64,000 nt of DNA from Rhynochetos jubatus (lineage: Eukaryota > Chordata > Aves > Eurypygiformes > Rhynochetidae): positions 8,185,501 to 8,249,500 of the forward strand of contig CM050651.1 of the NCBI GenBank assembly GCA_027574665.1, in the 5' to 3' direction. A program made the position numbers and the translations under genes. Below are positions 62,978-64,000 of the stretch, in pieces. Numbering within the stretch: position 1 is the stretch's first letter; each line of letters opens with the position of its first letter. A model generated the notes under the pieces. The model had not been told where the DNA came from. It saw nothing but the letters and a program-made list of their open reading frames with translations, and made no database searches.

Positions 62978-63814
62978 CTGCCTGCCGCCGGGCTGGCAGC
63001 GGGGGGGGTGCGGTACCCGGGATCTTTGTGCGGAGCCGGGTGTGTGCGCGCTGGGGGAGGGGAGCGGGGGGACGGGGCGTGTGTGTGCGCGCTCCGCGCC
63101 GGGGTGCGGTGGAGGGAGCAGCTTCCCCCCTGCTCGCTTGACTCGGGGCCGGGGGGCGGGTCAGGTGGGGCTGCCCAAGCCGCTTGGGAGCCGTCCGTGT
63201 GTCTGCGCCCCGGCTGAGAGCGGGCGGAGCGCGGGGGGCGAAGCCCAGCCCGGGGTAAAGGGTTCGGCCCGGGGTGGGTTTGGGGGTGGGGGGGTGGGGT
63301 GTCGCGGCGGGGCCGGAGCGGTGACACGGGCGGGCGGTGGCGGGGGAAACCGCGACCCGGGGCGCTGCCGGCGGCTCGCGAACAAAGAGAGTGCGGGAGC
63401 CCTCGGCGGCTCTCCGTGGGAAATAAACTTCAAAAAAAAAAAAAGGCACGAAACGCCGGTTGCGGGCAGTAGGAAAACCGGGCGAAGGGAGAATTCGGTG
63501 ATGGGGCCGTGCGAGGGAGGATGTTTGGCGGGTGCAGGGGTGTAATTCCCTGCTCCGCAGCAGAAAAGGCAGCGCTCGCTGCTCCTGTGGCTTTGAGGTC
63601 ACTGTCATACCTGGTTATTGCTGCTTGTTATTGGTTTTGTCCGTGGCTGATCGTACCCTGTCACGACAGGTTTCTTTAAAACAGCCTTTTAGGTTAATTT
63701 TGATTTAATAATATAAAGAATAAGAGCCCTGGACTTTACTCTTGTTGTCTGCGTTTGCAGTCGGCTGAATTACGACTTCTGGTAGGGTTAAAGGTGCTGT
63801 CTCCTTTCTTTCAG

Positions 63815-63878
63815 AGCTCTAGGGGAAGATGTTGTCTCTCCTGACATCTTGCGATTAAGATACCTGAGAACAGGTTCA
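63815..63878 (+). other. Predicted second exon
   Basis: Preceded by a good polypyrimidine tract and acceptor (ctgtctcctttctttcag|AGCTC). A donor-like TTCA|GTAAGA follows at 63,879, and CAG|GTTCAG at 63,874 is an alternative. The ATG in this exon opens only 9 codons before TAA, so it would act as an upstream ORF or the exon is untranslated. A different frame stays open for about 50 codons across and past the donor but has no ATG. Another acceptor candidate (gtctgcgtttgcag) ends at 63,760. Confidence 0.3.
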
Positions 63879-64000
63879 GTAAGAATCCGAGTTCCCGAAG
63901 AAGACGCTTACAAACGTATTGAAATAAGAAGCCGTAAAAACCCAATTTTGTTTTTTTTTCTGGTCATCTGTACTGCGTAAGAAACCGTAACCTGAACGCT

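Larger units (their letters stand above)
62050..63450 (+). promoter_or_regulatory. CpG-island promoter, direction probably plus
   Basis: About 1.4 kb of very GC-rich sequence with frequent CpG, while the DNA to the left is AT-leaning. No TATA box is clear. The plus strand is balanced to C-rich up to about 62,645 and then strongly G-rich to about 63,320. G on the non-template strand downstream of a start site is a known feature of CpG-island promoters, so transcription to the right is favoured. GC boxes at 62,658-62,702 and the splice donor at 62,858 agree with that. The gene itself lies beyond the window and cannot be named. The long minus-strand open frames here are Pro/Arg-rich compositional artefacts. 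Confidence 0.75.

Noticed and set aside
62452..63608. Two long minus-strand open frames (291 and 340 codons)
   Set aside because: They lie in the CpG island, overlap each other in different frames, and are almost entirely Pro/Arg/Ala. In sequence this GC-rich, stops are rare, so the length is compositional. The strand skew and splice sites favour the other strand.
1..64000. tRNA, rRNA, CRISPR, operon or phage features
   Set aside because: No cloverleaf, rRNA segment or spaced direct-repeat array was seen. The sequence is vertebrate nuclear DNA.

Overview
The window looks like nuclear DNA from a bird. The main evidence is the repeats. At least ten pieces of CR1 LINE are recognisable, several ending in the CR1 3' terminus (…cccaaaccattctatgattct). 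There is also a solo long terminal repeat of a family that I recall as widespread in bird genomes, and possibly one very old MIR/L2-type relic. The LTR and the CR1-J/E-like 3' ends suggest a neoavian, but the species cannot be read from the sequence. There are no bacterial-style operons, ribosome binding sites, tRNA or rRNA genes, or CRISPR arrays.

Layout. Positions 1 to about 61.3 kb are gene-poor, AT-leaning, mostly unique DNA in which I could not support any protein-coding exon. It is broken by CR1 copies at 4.4 kb (minus), 12.2-13.2 kb, 26.9 kb (old), 31.9 kb (minus, old), 40.1-40.5 kb, 45.3 kb, 49.0 kb, 53.0-54.1 kb, 58.0 kb and 61.8 kb (plus unless stated). The solo LTR lies at 42.06-43.07 kb. 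AT-rich microsatellites lie at 6.7 kb and 18.75 kb. Several AT-rich stretches with dense homeodomain-type TAAT motifs or strong inverted repeats (7.1, 30.8-31.2, 51.0-51.3 and 61.3-61.6 kb) have the look of conserved non-coding regulatory DNA, but conservation cannot be tested here.

The last 2 kb differ. A strong CpG island (about 62.05-63.45 kb) has three GGGGGCGTGG boxes, a switch from C-rich to G-rich on the plus strand near 62.65 kb, a good splice donor at 62,858 and a good downstream splice acceptor ending at 63,814. I read this as the promoter and first untranslated exon(s) of a plus-strand gene whose body lies beyond the right edge. The gene cannot be named. If so, the 61 kb to its left is its upstream intergenic region.

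I found no new biological system. The points most worth checking are the promoter/first-exon model, the candidate regulatory elements, an unusually long open frame at 57.1-57.7 kb, and the details of the repeat copies.
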